DNA of 64,000 nucleotides, from the NCBI RefSeq assembly GCF_900115075.1, contig NZ_FOVG01000001.1, forward strand, positions 1,922,001 to 1,986,000, in the 5' to 3' direction. Position numbers and translations under genes: made by a program. This DNA is from Candidatus Pantoea varia. GTDB taxonomy: Bacteria > Pseudomonadota > Gammaproteobacteria > Enterobacterales > Enterobacteriaceae. Under the pieces are notes generated by a model. The model was not told where the DNA came from, made no database searches, and saw only the letters and a list, made by a program, of their open reading frames with translations. Of this stretch, positions 1-8,935 are shown piece by piece; position 1 is the stretch's first letter; the number at the start of each line of letters is the position of its first letter.

Positions 1-1033
1 CCGCAGTAATCGGCGGGAACGGCTTAAGTGCCATCGCCACTTCATTGGAGATCGCCGGTAAGCGCCAGCTGGGTCTGCGGGTAGAAAGGAACGCACGTCC
101 CAGTCCGGCAATCAGGCCACAAAAAACGCTGAGCTGCACCAGACGGTCAACAAAGTCCTGAACGTTTTCAGAAACCTCATCACGGCGGGTAAAGGCCAGG
201 GAGATAAAGTTAAAGGTGAGGACAACGGCCGCCAGCGTGGTCAGCGCTATCGCTGCCGCCAGGAAACTGCGGCGCAGTTTTCCTTCCGGCAGTTTATTAA
301 TACTGACCCAGGCCAGAAACTCCTCACTGTAACGACGACCCACCGTCATCACCAGCAGCGCCGCCAGCAGCCAGAAGACACTGCCCACACGCCAGCCCGG
401 CTCCCATGAGAGTGCTGCGGTGTCCTGCAACTCCTGCAGGAACTCACCAATCTTCTCACCATCCAGATCCTGGCTATTGAGCAGCGGTGACCAGAAGCGT
501 GCCCCAAGGATACTGCCGGAGTTCAGGGCCAGCTGGCTTTTCAGCTGATCACGACGCAGGTTAACAATCTGCGAGGAGAGCATCAGCGCACCATTTTTAA
601 TCCCTTCGGCCTGTTTGATCTGGTCGTCGAGTTTACCTTTCTGGCTCTCCAGCGCGTTACGCTTGCGCGTCACTTCCGGGGTTTCTTTCACCCCACTGTC
701 GGCTTTCGGGGCCGGGCCAAGCACACCCAGCTGTGCATCGACCTGCTGGCGATCGGGTACCAGCGCCTGCCCGAGCGTATCGGCATTGCCAGAGAGTTCC
801 AGCGCCATTTCATTCAGCTGCGTCAGCTTGTTTTCGCCGGCATCGACGGAGACCTGGCTTTTGATTTTATCGAGGATCTTCTGCATTTTTGGCAGTTCCA
901 CCGCAGCATTCAGCTTCGGTGGCGCATCCTGTTCCTGAGCAGGCGTGGCCGTATTATCCGCGGCCAGTGTCAGCGTCGGGGCAAACGCCACCAGCGCCAG
1001 CATAAACAATGCATAAAATGATCGTATAAACAT
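1..1033 (-). CDS. DUF3772-type mechanosensitive channel family protein, N-terminal part (truncated by window edge)
   Basis: About 344 N-terminal codons are present; the C-terminal part lies beyond base 1. The protein starts with a signal peptide (hydrophobic FYALFMLALVAFAP, cleavage near residue 24). A charged, helical, Gln/Lys-rich periplasmic region of about 190 residues follows, then hydrophobic segments near residues 215-235, 250-275 and 300-320. This layout fits DUF3772 proteins, which carry an MscS channel domain at the C-terminus and gate under osmotic downshift. The channel domain itself is not visible here. The ATG at 1031-1033 is the only start that includes the signal peptide. It is transcribed like pbpG but separated from it by 226 bp. 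Family assignment is from pattern memory. Confidence 0.72.
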   Translation of the reverse strand, partial: MFIRSFYALFMLALVAFAPTLTLAADNTATPAQEQDAPPKLNAAVELPKMQKILDKIKSQVSVDAGENKLTQLNEMALELSGNADTLGQALVPDRQQVDAQLGVLGPAPKADSGVKETPEVTRKRNALESQKGKLDDQIKQAEGIKNGALMLSSQIVNLRRDQLKSQLALNSGSILGARFWSPLLNSQDLDGEKIGEFLQELQDTAALSWEPGWRVGSVFWLLAALLVMTVGRRYSEEFLAWVSINKLPEGKLRRSFLAAAIALTTLAAVVLTFNFISLAFTRRDEVSENVQDFVDRLVQLSVFCGLIAGLGRAFLSTRRPSWRLPAISNEVAMALKPFPPITA

Positions 1034-1153
1034 ATGAGTAAGATTCCGGCAGCTTAAATCAGGCGATCTTCCCTCGCCAGTCGCGCGTAGTGTAGGGCTT
1101 TGCAAGGGAGGGCAATATAGGAATAACGGGCATTTTTCGGGCTGATTCCGGGC

Positions 1154-1189
1154 GGTAAGAGGCATAAAGAGGGTTTTAAGCCTCTTACC
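1154..1189. other. 10-bp inverted repeat between pbpG and the DUF3772 gene
   Basis: GGTAAGAGGC (1154-1163) is mirrored exactly by GCCTCTTACC (1180-1189) with a 16-nt loop. It sits about 70 bp downstream of the pbpG stop. No T-run follows on either strand, so it is not a classical intrinsic terminator. It may be a weak terminator, an mRNA 3' stabiliser or an operator. The rest of the 226-bp gap shows nothing else. Confidence 0.5.
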
Positions 1190-1259
1190 TTGTCTTCCCG
1201 TAGTCCTGCTCAGCCTGCAGGCAACGCCCGTGCGCACAGCATGCGACACCGGCTAATTT

Positions 1260-2207
1260 CTACTCGACGTCGGCACTGCTGGCACCATTGCTGGCGACCT
1301 GACCCGACTTCTGTTTCTTATAAGCCAGCGCGGCGGCAGGCACCGGAGCCGCTTTGCCGGTCTCAATCCAGCTGCGCAGACGGTTGGCGTCGGCGAAGTG
1401 GGTATATTTGCCAAACGCATCCAGCACCACCAGCGCCACCGGACGATTGTTAATCATGGTGCGCATCACCAGGCAGTGGCCTGCCTCGTCGGTGTAACCG
1501 GTTTTGGTCAGCTGAATGTGCCAGTCATTTTTATAAACCAGATGGTTGGTGTTGCGGAACGGCAGCGCATAGCTCGGATGGGCAAAAACGGCTGTCTCTT
1601 CTTTCGTGGTGCTGAGCGCACCAAGCATCGGATATTCCCGCGTCGCTTTGAGCAGCTTAATCAGATCCTGCGCGCTGGAGACGTTTTGCGTCGACAGACC
1701 GGTTGGCTCGACATAGCGGGTCTGTTTCATACCGAGTGAGCGCGCTTTGGCGTTCATCGCCCGGATAAAGGCGTTGTAACCGCCCGGATAGGCGTGAGCC
1801 AGACTGGCAGCAGCACGGTTTTCTGAGGACATCAGCGCCAGCAGCATCATATTACGACGGCTGATCTGGCTGTTGAGCTTCACGCGCGAGAAGACGCCAC
1901 GCATTTCCGGCGTCTGGCTGACATCGACGGTGATCATCTCATTCATCGGCTGATGCGCATCCAGCACCACCATCGCGGTCATCAGCTTAGTGATGGACGC
2001 AATGGGCCTGACCCGATCCGGGTGGCTGGAAAAGAGCACTTTATTGGTCGTGAGATCGACAATCATCGCACTGCCAGAGGCAATCTGCGGCTGAGCAATA
2101 GGCGCAAGTTGCGACAGCGTTGTCGTCGCCTGCGCCGGAAGTGAAACAATCTGCCCTGAAACGAGCAGCGCCAGCGAAAGCAGGGTGGAACGAATTTTTG
2201 CAGGCAT
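1260..2207 (-). CDS. pbpG: D-alanyl-D-alanine endopeptidase, penicillin-binding protein 7
   Basis: 315 aa (E. coli PbpG about 310). It is a periplasmic peptidase that cuts D-Ala-meso-DAP cross-links in peptidoglycan. A signal peptide ends near the AQA at residues 25-27. The serine-peptidase S11 motifs are intact: SITK at 71-74 (catalytic Ser71, Lys74), SEN at 128-130 and KTG at 235-237. The C-terminal tail is Lys/Ala-rich and there is no membrane anchor, as expected for PBP7. The neighbours yohC and yohD also accompany pbpG in E. coli, which supports orthology. The ATG at 2205-2207 is the only start that keeps the signal peptide. Confidence 0.95.
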   Translation of the reverse strand: MPAKIRSTLLSLALLVSGQIVSLPAQATTTLSQLAPIAQPQIASGSAMIVDLTTNKVLFSSHPDRVRPIASITKLMTAMVVLDAHQPMNEMITVDVSQTPEMRGVFSRVKLNSQISRRNMMLLALMSSENRAAASLAHAYPGGYNAFIRAMNAKARSLGMKQTRYVEPTGLSTQNVSSAQDLIKLLKATREYPMLGALSTTKEETAVFAHPSYALPFRNTNHLVYKNDWHIQLTKTGYTDEAGHCLVMRTMINNRPVALVVLDAFGKYTHFADANRLRSWIETGKAAPVPAAALAYKKQKSGQVASNGASSADVE

Positions 2208-2347
2208 CGTAGAAAAAACCCGGTTATGAAGGTGTACTGTGTCAGACCGACACAGGCCGCCCGCTTCAGTGACATCGGAGCGCGGGCTGGCAGCGGTATC
2301 ATACCCGTAAGGTTAAGAAATTTCCTGGTGAGAGTGTTTCCGGGCGT

Positions 2348-2379
2348 AAAAAGAGAACTGCCGCCAGAACGGCGGCAGT
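2348..2379 (-). terminator. intrinsic terminator of yohC
   Basis: On the minus strand, directly after the yohC stop, the 9-bp GC-rich arms ACTGCCGCC/GGCGGCAGT (2357-2365 and 2371-2379) close a 5-nt loop and are followed within a few bases by a T-run (A-run 2348-2352 on the plus strand). Confidence 0.85.
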
Positions 2380-2385
2380 GGTCGA

Positions 2386-2973
2386 TCAAAACAGATGCGG
2401 TCCATATCCCCACAGCACCACGGTCAATGCCAGTAACACTTCAAATACCAGTACGCCGATGGCAAGCGTAGAACCGGAAAAACGCAGGCTCTCTTCGCGG
2501 TCAATATTCAGAAACAGTGGAATGCCAATATAGAGCAGATAGCCGGTGTAGAGTAGCGCCAGCGCGCCTGCCAGCACGCAGAGCCAGACCAGCGGATAGA
2601 GCGCCACCAGCCCGCTGAGAAACAGCGGCGTGGCCACATAACCTGCAAACACCGTACACCGCTGTACGCCGGGACGCTGCGGATAATCACGTGCCATCCA
2701 GTGAATCACGCGTCCCATCACTGCGACGCCACCCAGAATAATCAGATAGAACAGAATACCCAACCCGATCCCGGTCGCCAGGTTAAGTTGCACATATTGC
2801 CCCTCGCCCAGATTCCAGCCCAGCTGAGTTGTACCGATAAAGGCGCAGATCACCGGGATCGCCGCCATCAGCAGAACATGGTGGGTGTAATGGTGCGAGA
2901 CGCTCTCATTCTCTTGCTTGATATGACGCATTTCCTGATTCGGATGCGCCAGAAGTCCCCAGACATGGTTCAT
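2386..2973 (-). CDS. yohC: YIP1-family inner membrane protein YohC
   Basis: 195 aa, the same length as E. coli YohC. The protein has a short cytosolic N-terminus starting MNHVWGLLAHPNQE and about five hydrophobic membrane segments (roughly residues 33-50, 65-90, 110-130, 133-155 and 170-192). The start is the ATG at 2971-2973, preceded on its own strand by a strong GAGGAG site; the reading frame stays open further upstream but without a ribosome site. The biochemical function is unknown; YIP1-domain proteins are polytopic membrane proteins. It is divergent from yohD and followed by its own terminator. Confidence 0.9.
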   Translation of the reverse strand: MNHVWGLLAHPNQEMRHIKQENESVSHHYTHHVLLMAAIPVICAFIGTTQLGWNLGEGQYVQLNLATGIGLGILFYLIILGGVAVMGRVIHWMARDYPQRPGVQRCTVFAGYVATPLFLSGLVALYPLVWLCVLAGALALLYTGYLLYIGIPLFLNIDREESLRFSGSTLAIGVLVFEVLLALTVVLWGYGPHLF

Positions 2974-3175
2974 ACAGTCACTCCTCTGATGCGATGGGCC
3001 GCCCGGTGCTGCATGCGTCTTTAGGGGCAGCGTCTCTTCAAGTATAAGCGGCAGTAAAAATTTCGTGGTGACCGGACAAAAAAACAGCATAAATAAACAG
3101 AGATGCTGCGCAGGCGGAAGCGAAGCCAATTCGCGTATAGACTTGTGGAACCATCACCGAACAGGGAGAGTCATT

Positions 3176-3757
3176 TTGCATCTGGATATCAACGCATTAA
3201 TTACGCAGTACGGTTATCTGGCACTTTTTATTGGCTGTATTGCCGAGGGGGAAACATTTACGTTACTGGGCGGCGTCGCTGCGCATGAGGGACTGCTGCA
3301 TTACGTGGGAGTCTTACTGGCCGCGATGTGCGGCGGTATTGTCGGCGATCAACTGCTCTATTGGGTCGGCCGACGCTGGGGCACGCGGATCCTGCGCCGC
3401 TTTAAAAAGCATCAGGATAAAGTGGTCAAAGCGAACCGCCTGATTAAACGCCGTCCCAGCCTGTTTGTGATTGGCGTGCGCTTTATGTATGGCTTTCGGC
3501 TGATTGGTCCGATCATCATTGGTTCCAGCCGCCTCAACCCGATGAAATTTTTTATCCTTAACGTCATCGGCGCGGCCATCTGGTCGGTGATCTTTGTGAC
3601 GCTGGGCTATTTCGCGGGCGGCATCATCGCGCCGTGGCTGCACAAACTCGACCAGCATCTGAAGCACCTGCTGTGGCTGGTCGGCGCGGTCGTCTTCGCC
3701 TTTGCGCTGCGCTGGGTAATCCGCCGCTGGCACAACCGTCGTGCCGATCAGCCATAA
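3176..3757 (+). CDS. yohD: DedA-family membrane protein YohD
   Basis: 193 aa with a TTG start at 3176-3178, chosen because a GGGAGAG ribosome site ends 5 nt upstream and the protein then begins HLDINALITQYGYLAL, matching the start of E. coli YohD (192 aa). DedA/VTT features: the GEG(E)T segment near residues 20-26 (CIAEGETFTLLGG), the conserved GDQLLYWVGRRWG, and the R-x-M-Y-G-F-R motif (VRFMYGFRLIGP). Four to five membrane helices. DedA proteins support lipid-carrier recycling and proton-motive-force homeostasis; the exact role of YohD is not settled. It is divergent from yohC and followed by a long hairpin. Confidence 0.9.
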   Translation: MHLDINALITQYGYLALFIGCIAEGETFTLLGGVAAHEGLLHYVGVLLAAMCGGIVGDQLLYWVGRRWGTRILRRFKKHQDKVVKANRLIKRRPSLFVIGVRFMYGFRLIGPIIIGSSRLNPMKFFILNVIGAAIWSVIFVTLGYFAGGIIAPWLHKLDQHLKHLLWLVGAVVFAFALRWVIRRWHNRRADQP

Positions 3758-3788
3758 ATGAACAGTCTATTCGCCAGTTGACGCGCAG

Positions 3789-3818
3789 GTCGCCAGACTC
3801 TGATCAGAGCCTGGCGAC
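3789..3818 (+). terminator. hairpin downstream of yohD (possible terminator)
   Basis: GTCGCCAG (3789-3796) pairs with CTGGCGAC (3811-3818), and the interior CTCTGATCAGAG is itself a perfect palindrome, giving a long rod with one mismatch. No T-run follows, so termination is uncertain. The GH15 gene starts 150 bp downstream. Confidence 0.4.
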
Positions 3819-3968
3819 TCTGCTGACGATTCGGTGAGTCTCACCCGCCCCGCCTGCTGCTCTCCCCTTTTCTTCCTCATTAAACCGTGCGTTAACCATC
3901 TGTGCCCAAGCGAAGCCGCATCAGAGAGCTAAGCTATAGTTAGCAAGGACACTGACAGGGGGATGAGG

Positions 3969-5783
3969 ATGAGTAAGGTAAAACGTAAAATTGAAGACCA
4001 CGGCGTTATCGGCGATTTGCGTACCTGTGCGCTGGTCGCTAATGACGGCACCATTGATTATCTCTGCTGGCCCGAACTCGACAGCCCGTCGGTCTTTGCC
4101 GCCCTGCTCGACAGCGATGAAGCGGGCCTTTTCTCCCTGGCCCCCGACTGGCCCAATGCGCGACGTCAGCAGCTTTATCTGCCCGATACCAACATCCTCC
4201 AGACCCGCTGGCTGGATGATGAAGGCGTGGCGGAAATCACCGACTACATGCCGATTTGTGATGATAAAACCAAGCTGCCGCGCCTGATCCGGCGGGTCAA
4301 AATGGTCCGTGGCAGTGCAACCTTCCAGCTGCGCTGCTCACCCCGCCACGACTATGCCCGCGCGCAAACCCGTGCCGAAGCGCATAAAGGCTGTATCGAT
4401 TTTCATGCTGAGGGCCAGCCGTCGCTGCGCCTCGCCGCCTCCGTGGTCATGACGCTGGAGGATGAGAGCGCGACTGCCCACTTCACGTTACAACCTGGCG
4501 AACATGCGCAGTTTGAATTTGGCAGCGTAGATGATGCGCATATCGAAGCGCTGGCCACCGAACACTGCTTTGAAGAGACGGTGAACTACTGGCGACGCTG
4601 GAGCGCCCACAGTACCTATCAGGGACGCTGGCGCGAGATGGTTCAGCGCTCTGCGCTGGTGCTGAAGCTGCTGACCTCACATCAGCACGGCTCCATTGCG
4701 GCGGCGGCAACCTTTGGCCTGCCTGAAGAGCTGGGCGGCGAGCGCAACTGGGACTATCGCGCCTCCTGGATCCGCGACGCCTCGTTCAGCATGTATGCCC
4801 TGATGCGGCTGGGCTACATCGATGAAGCCAAACACTTTACCCACTGGGTCGGTCGGTGCGTTGAAAACAGCCATCACGAAGAGATGCGCCTGCAGGTGAT
4901 GTACCGGATTGACAGCGGCACTGAGCTGCATGAGATGGAGCTGCTGAATCTCTCCGGCTACGCCGACTCCCGCCCGGTGCGTATCGGCAATGGCGCCTGG
5001 GAGCAGACCCAGCTCGATATCTATGGCGAGCTGATGGATGCGATCTATCTGGCGAATAAATATGGCGAGGCGATCTCCCAGCGCGGCTGGGAACATGTCG
5101 TCAAAATGATCGACTGGCTGAGTGAGAACTGGGATCAACCCGATGCCGGTATCTGGGAGATGCGCGGCGAACCGGAACATTTCCTGCATTCGCGTCTGAT
5201 GTGCTGGGTGGCGATGGATCGCGCGTTGCGTCTTGGCATGAAGCGATCCCTGCCGATGCCTTATGAGCGCTGGGATCGGGCGCGCCGGGAGATCCGCGAA
5301 GATATCTGGGCTAACTTCTGGAACAGCGAGCGCGGCCATTTCTCTGCAACACGGCATGGCGAACATCTCGACGCCTCCATGCTGCTGATGCCGCTGGTGC
5401 GCTTCGTCGGCGCCACCGACCCGGACTGGATTGCCACACTGGATGCGATCAAAACCAACCTCGTCAGCGACGGTATGGTGCGGCGCTACAATACGCATGA
5501 AACGCCCGCCGATGGCCTGAAGGGATCGGAAGGCTCTTTTGGCGCCTGCTCCTTCTGGTATGTTGAGTGTCTGGCGCGTGCAGGCCGGATTCAGGAAGCG
5601 CATTTTGAATTTGAGAAACTGCTGAGCTACGCCAATCCGCTGGGTCTTTATGCCGAGGAGTTCGACAGCCACGGCCGTGCGCTAGGCAATACGCCGCAGG
5701 CACTGACGCATCTGGCGCTGATCAGTGCCGCCTTTTTCCTGAATCGTAAACTCAGTGGCGAACAGACGCAGTGGCAGCCTTAG
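3969..5783 (+). CDS. glycoside hydrolase family 15 protein (glucoamylase/trehalase-like)
   Basis: 604 aa, cytosolic (no signal peptide). The N-terminal beta-sandwich (about residues 1-220, beginning near IEDHGVIGDLRTCALV) precedes an (alpha/alpha)6-barrel domain (about 235-600). Barrel signatures: GGERNWDYRASWIRDASF near residue 257, LLNLSGYADSRPVRIGN with the AWEQTQLDIYGE segment, and KGSEGSFGACSFWYVECLA near 520, containing the probable catalytic acids. Family members hydrolyse alpha-glucosidic bonds; bacterial two-domain members include trehalases and glucan 1,4-alpha-glucosidases. Substrate cannot be assigned. Start: a GGGGG tract at 3958-3962 sits 6 nt before ATG 3969; the in-frame ATG at 3963 is too close to it. 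The gene stands alone. Confidence 0.85.
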   Translation: MSKVKRKIEDHGVIGDLRTCALVANDGTIDYLCWPELDSPSVFAALLDSDEAGLFSLAPDWPNARRQQLYLPDTNILQTRWLDDEGVAEITDYMPICDDKTKLPRLIRRVKMVRGSATFQLRCSPRHDYARAQTRAEAHKGCIDFHAEGQPSLRLAASVVMTLEDESATAHFTLQPGEHAQFEFGSVDDAHIEALATEHCFEETVNYWRRWSAHSTYQGRWREMVQRSALVLKLLTSHQHGSIAAAATFGLPEELGGERNWDYRASWIRDASFSMYALMRLGYIDEAKHFTHWVGRCVENSHHEEMRLQVMYRIDSGTELHEMELLNLSGYADSRPVRIGNGAWEQTQLDIYGELMDAIYLANKYGEAISQRGWEHVVKMIDWLSENWDQPDAGIWEMRGEPEHFLHSRLMCWVAMDRALRLGMKRSLPMPYERWDRARREIREDIWANFWNSERGHFSATRHGEHLDASMLLMPLVRFVGATDPDWIATLDAIKTNLVSDGMVRRYNTHETPADGLKGSEGSFGACSFWYVECLARAGRIQEAHFEFEKLLSYANPLGLYAEEFDSHGRALGNTPQALTHLALISAAFFLNRKLSGEQTQWQP

Positions 5784-5997
5784 TCAGTGGCAACCCCGGA
5801 AAGCCCCATTTTTACGCTCCCGCTTTCCGGAAATGCGCTAACATCCGCGGTGAATTTACGTAAAGTATTGCAGGCAGGTTAAAATCCCGATTCACAACGT
5901 CAGTTTAATGAACATATAATGCGCAGCAGGTCACATTGGCCAGCATGAATTCGACACACTGAACAGCCTGAAATATGGCGATAAAGAATTGTAAAAT

Positions 5998-7110
5998 ATG
6001 AAAATCATTCGCGCTTTCGCTTCAATCGCACTGGCTCTGGCGGCCTTCAGCCAGTCAGCCTTTGCTGTGGTTTACCCGTTACCGCCGGCTAACAGCCGTC
6101 TGATCGGGGAAAATATCGAAATTACTGTTCCTGAAGACAGCAAACTGCCGCTGGAAGCTTTTGCGGCGCAGTACCAGATGGGCCTCAGCAACATGCTGGA
6201 AGCCAATCCGGGCGTTGACGTTTATCTGCCTAAGGCTGGCAGCAAAATGATCATCCCACAGCAGCTGATCCTGCCTGACGCACCGCGTGAAGGCATTGTG
6301 ATTAACAGCGCGGAGATGCGTCTTTACTACTACCCGAAAGGCAGCAAAACCGTCGTGGTTCTGCCAATTGGTATCGGTGAACTGGGTAAAGACACCCCGA
6401 TCAGCTGGACCACCGCGGTAGAACGTAAAAAAGATGGTCCGACCTGGACGCCAACCAAAGGCATGCATGCGGATTACGCGGCACGCGGCGAAACGCTGCC
6501 AGCGGTGTTCCCGGCGGGTCCGGATAACCCGATGGGCCTCTACGCGCTCTACATCGGTCGCCTCTATGCGATTCACGGCACTAACGCCAACTTTGGTATC
6601 GGCCTGCGCGTGAGCCACGGTTGTGTGCGTCTGCGTGCTGAAGATATCAAATGGCTGTATCAGAACGTGCCGGTTGGTACGCGCGTACAGTTCGTTGATC
6701 AGCCAGTGAAAGCGACCGTAGAGCCAGACGGTTCACGTTATGTAGAAGTGCATAACCCACTGTCAACCACCGAAGAGCAGTTCAACTCACGAGAACTGGT
6801 GCCGATTACACTGACTCAGGCCGTGAGCAAAATTGTGGTTGATGCCAGCGTGAATCAGGATCAGGTTAACGCCGCGATCCAGAGTCGTACCGGTATGCCA
6901 GTGAAAGTGAACGGTGTGGAGAATAACATCCAGACCGCGCCCGTTCCTGTGCCGGAAAACTCACAGGCTGCTCCTCAGGAAGAGCCCATGACGCCGGTAA
7001 CGCCACAGGGTGCAAGCAGTGATGCCGCGCAGCCACAGCAGCCAGCCACTGAGCCAGCCGCTCCGGTAACGTCAGCAGCTCCTGCAGCAGCGACGAACAC
7101 CAGCTCGTAA
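5998..7110 (+). CDS. ldtB: L,D-transpeptidase LdtB (YbiS), with extended C-terminal tail
   Basis: 370 aa; E. coli YbiS/LdtB has 306. The signal peptide ends at AFA (residues 21-23). A LysM-like stretch (about 40-92, [19 protein letters not shown]) precedes the YkuD catalytic domain (about 98-235) with HGTNANFG and SHGCVR; the nucleophile is Cys209. In E. coli this periplasmic enzyme attaches Braun lipoprotein (Lpp) to peptidoglycan meso-DAP. Near-identity over the first 300 residues separates it from ErfK/YcfS/YnhG. The last about 60 residues are low-complexity Pro/Ala/Gln/Thr and have no counterpart in E. coli. Monocistronic, ending in a strong terminator. Confidence 0.93.
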   Translation: MKIIRAFASIALALAAFSQSAFAVVYPLPPANSRLIGENIEITVPEDSKLPLEAFAAQYQMGLSNMLEANPGVDVYLPKAGSKMIIPQQLILPDAPREGIVINSAEMRLYYYPKGSKTVVVLPIGIGELGKDTPISWTTAVERKKDGPTWTPTKGMHADYAARGETLPAVFPAGPDNPMGLYALYIGRLYAIHGTNANFGIGLRVSHGCVRLRAEDIKWLYQNVPVGTRVQFVDQPVKATVEPDGSRYVEVHNPLSTTEEQFNSRELVPITLTQAVSKIVVDASVNQDQVNAAIQSRTGMPVKVNGVENNIQTAPVPVPENSQAAPQEEPMTPVTPQGASSDAAQPQQPATEPAAPVTSAAPAAATNTSS

Positions 7111-7129
7111 CTGTCGCCCTGCTCATGAA

Positions 7130-7154
7130 GCCAGCGCCTGTCGCTGGCTTTTTT
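7130..7154 (+). terminator. intrinsic terminator of ldtB
   Basis: GCCAGCG/CGCTGGC arms (7130-7136 and 7142-7148) with a 5-nt loop, followed by six T residues. Confidence 0.92.
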
Positions 7155-7296
7155 ATTGCCTGCATAAAGGCAAATTAGCGAACATTTCCTCCATCCTTCC
7201 CCGCCCGACGATCATTAATCTGTCATATAAAGCGCGTATCACACTGCGTTAACCCGATGCAAATCAGCATCCGGCATCAGCCACGTGAGGTACACC

Positions 7297-8898
7297 ATGA
7301 GCGAAAACAGTCTCTCCTCCTCATCAGCCCAGAGACGCCCCGATTTCAACGGCAAAGGCAGTCGCTTCAGTAAGCCGCTGTTTTTCATTCTCCTGGTTGC
7401 CGGTCTGGCCTTCGCCGGACTTAACCTGGTCAATGATGTTGAACAGACCAACACCCCGGTCACCAGCTATCTGCCGTTCTTTCTGCTGGGACTGGCACTG
7501 CTGATCGCGCTCGGCTTTGAGTTCGTCAATGGTTTCCACGATACCGCTAACGCCGTCGCTACGGTGATCTACACCCATTCGCTGACGCCTGGCGTGGCAG
7601 TAGTCTGGTCCGGTTTCTGTAACTTTATGGGCGTGCTGCTCTCCAGCGGCGTAGTGGCGTTTGGCATTATCTCGCTGCTGCCGGTTGAGCTGATCCTGCA
7701 GGCCAGCAGCGGTAATGGCTTCGCGATGGTCTATGCGTTGCTCTTCTCCGCTATCATCTGGAATCTCGGCACCTGGTATTTCGGCCTGCCGTCGTCGTCG
7801 TCGCATACCCTGATTGGTTCAATTATTGGCGTCGGTGTTGTCAACGCGATGCTGCACGGGCGCAGCGGATTGAGCGGCGTAGACTGGGATCAGGCACTGA
7901 AGGTGGGCTATGCCCTGCTGCTGTCGCCGGTGGTGGGTTTTGTCTGCGCCGGGCTGCTGCTGTGGGTGATGAAGATCTTTATCCGCAATCGCCAGCTTTA
8001 TCAGGCTCCCAGCAGTGACCAGCCGCCACCGGTCTGGATCCGTGGCCTGCTGATCCTGACCTGTACCGGCGTCTCATTTGCGCACGGCTCCAACGATGGG
8101 CAGAAAGGGATGGGGCTGATTATGCTGATCCTGGTCGGCACTATGCCGATCGCCTACGCCCTGAACCGATCGCTGCCCGCCGACCAGATCCCACGCGTGG
8201 CCGCACTGACCGAAGTGACCGCGCATCAACTGCTGCAACTGCAACCCGCTTCGGCGAACCCTCCGGCGGCCCGCGACGTGCTGACCGGCTTTGTCGGCAG
8301 CCATAAAATGAATGCCGATGTGTTACCGGCGCTGGCGACTATGCTCAGCGAGGTGGGCGATGAGATTCGCCGCTACGGCTCGATGGATAACATCCCCGCC
8401 CAGGCGGTGACCAACACCCGCAACCAGATGTATCTGGCCTCGGAGTCGATTAAGCATCTGCAGACCGCGAAGGTCACACTGCCGCAGGAGACCGAACGCA
8501 ATCTGAAAGCGGTGAAAGCGGAACTCGACAGCGCCACCCGCTTTATTCCGATGTGGGTGAAAGTGGTGGTGGCGATTGCGCTGGGGCTTGGCACGATGGT
8601 GGGCTGGCGCAGGATTGTGGTCACGGTGGGAGAACGGATCGGGAAAACCCATCTGAGCTATGCGCAGGGTGCCAGCGCCGAACTGGTGACGATGATGACG
8701 ATTGGCGCAGCCGATGGCTTTGGCCTGCCGGTATCGACCACACATGTGCTGTCGTCTGGCGTGGCGGGCACCATGGCGGCCAACCGCTCTGGTCTGCAGT
8801 TTTCAACCCTGCGTAATCTGGCTGTCGCCTGGGTATTAACGTTGCCAGTCTCAATTCTGCTCTCCGCCCTGCTTTACTGGCTGTTTACCCATTTCTGA
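7297..8898 (+). CDS. PiT-family inorganic phosphate transporter (PitA-like)
   Basis: 533 aa; E. coli PitA/PitB have 499. Polytopic inner-membrane protein that moves metal-phosphate complexes with protons. The duplicated PHO4 signature is visible: GFEFVNGFHDTANAVATVIY (about residues 74-93) near the N-terminus and GAADGFGLPVSTTHVLSSG near the C-terminus, plus AHGSNDGQKGMGLI in the middle. A large hydrophilic loop (about 300-410) separates the two halves, as in PitA. Start: ATG 7297 has GTGAGG 6 nt upstream; the in-frame GTG at 7285 is itself part of that ribosome site. PitA and PitB cannot be told apart here. No Pho box of full length was found upstream. Confidence 0.9.
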   Translation: MSENSLSSSSAQRRPDFNGKGSRFSKPLFFILLVAGLAFAGLNLVNDVEQTNTPVTSYLPFFLLGLALLIALGFEFVNGFHDTANAVATVIYTHSLTPGVAVVWSGFCNFMGVLLSSGVVAFGIISLLPVELILQASSGNGFAMVYALLFSAIIWNLGTWYFGLPSSSSHTLIGSIIGVGVVNAMLHGRSGLSGVDWDQALKVGYALLLSPVVGFVCAGLLLWVMKIFIRNRQLYQAPSSDQPPPVWIRGLLILTCTGVSFAHGSNDGQKGMGLIMLILVGTMPIAYALNRSLPADQIPRVAALTEVTAHQLLQLQPASANPPAARDVLTGFVGSHKMNADVLPALATMLSEVGDEIRRYGSMDNIPAQAVTNTRNQMYLASESIKHLQTAKVTLPQETERNLKAVKAELDSATRFIPMWVKVVVAIALGLGTMVGWRRIVVTVGERIGKTHLSYAQGASAELVTMMTIGAADGFGLPVSTTHVLSSGVAGTMAANRSGLQFSTLRNLAVAWVLTLPVSILLSALLYWLFTHF

Positions 8899-8906
8899 TA
8901 CTCAGT

Positions 8907-8935
8907 CGGCTCACCGCCTGTCAGGGGGTGAGCCG
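8907..8935. terminator. hairpin between convergent pit and MFS genes
   Basis: CGGCTCACC (8907-8915) and GGTGAGCCG (8927-8935) form a 9-bp stem right after the pit stop and overlapping the last codons of the convergent gene. No clear T-run on either strand, so it may be a weak bidirectional terminator. Confidence 0.45.

Noticed and set aside
4677-5672. 331-codon antisense frame across the GH15 gene
   Set aside because: Shadow of a well-supported gene.
7220-7250. Possible PhoB box before the phosphate transporter
   Set aside because: CTGTCAT is present once; the second repeat 11 bp later does not match.
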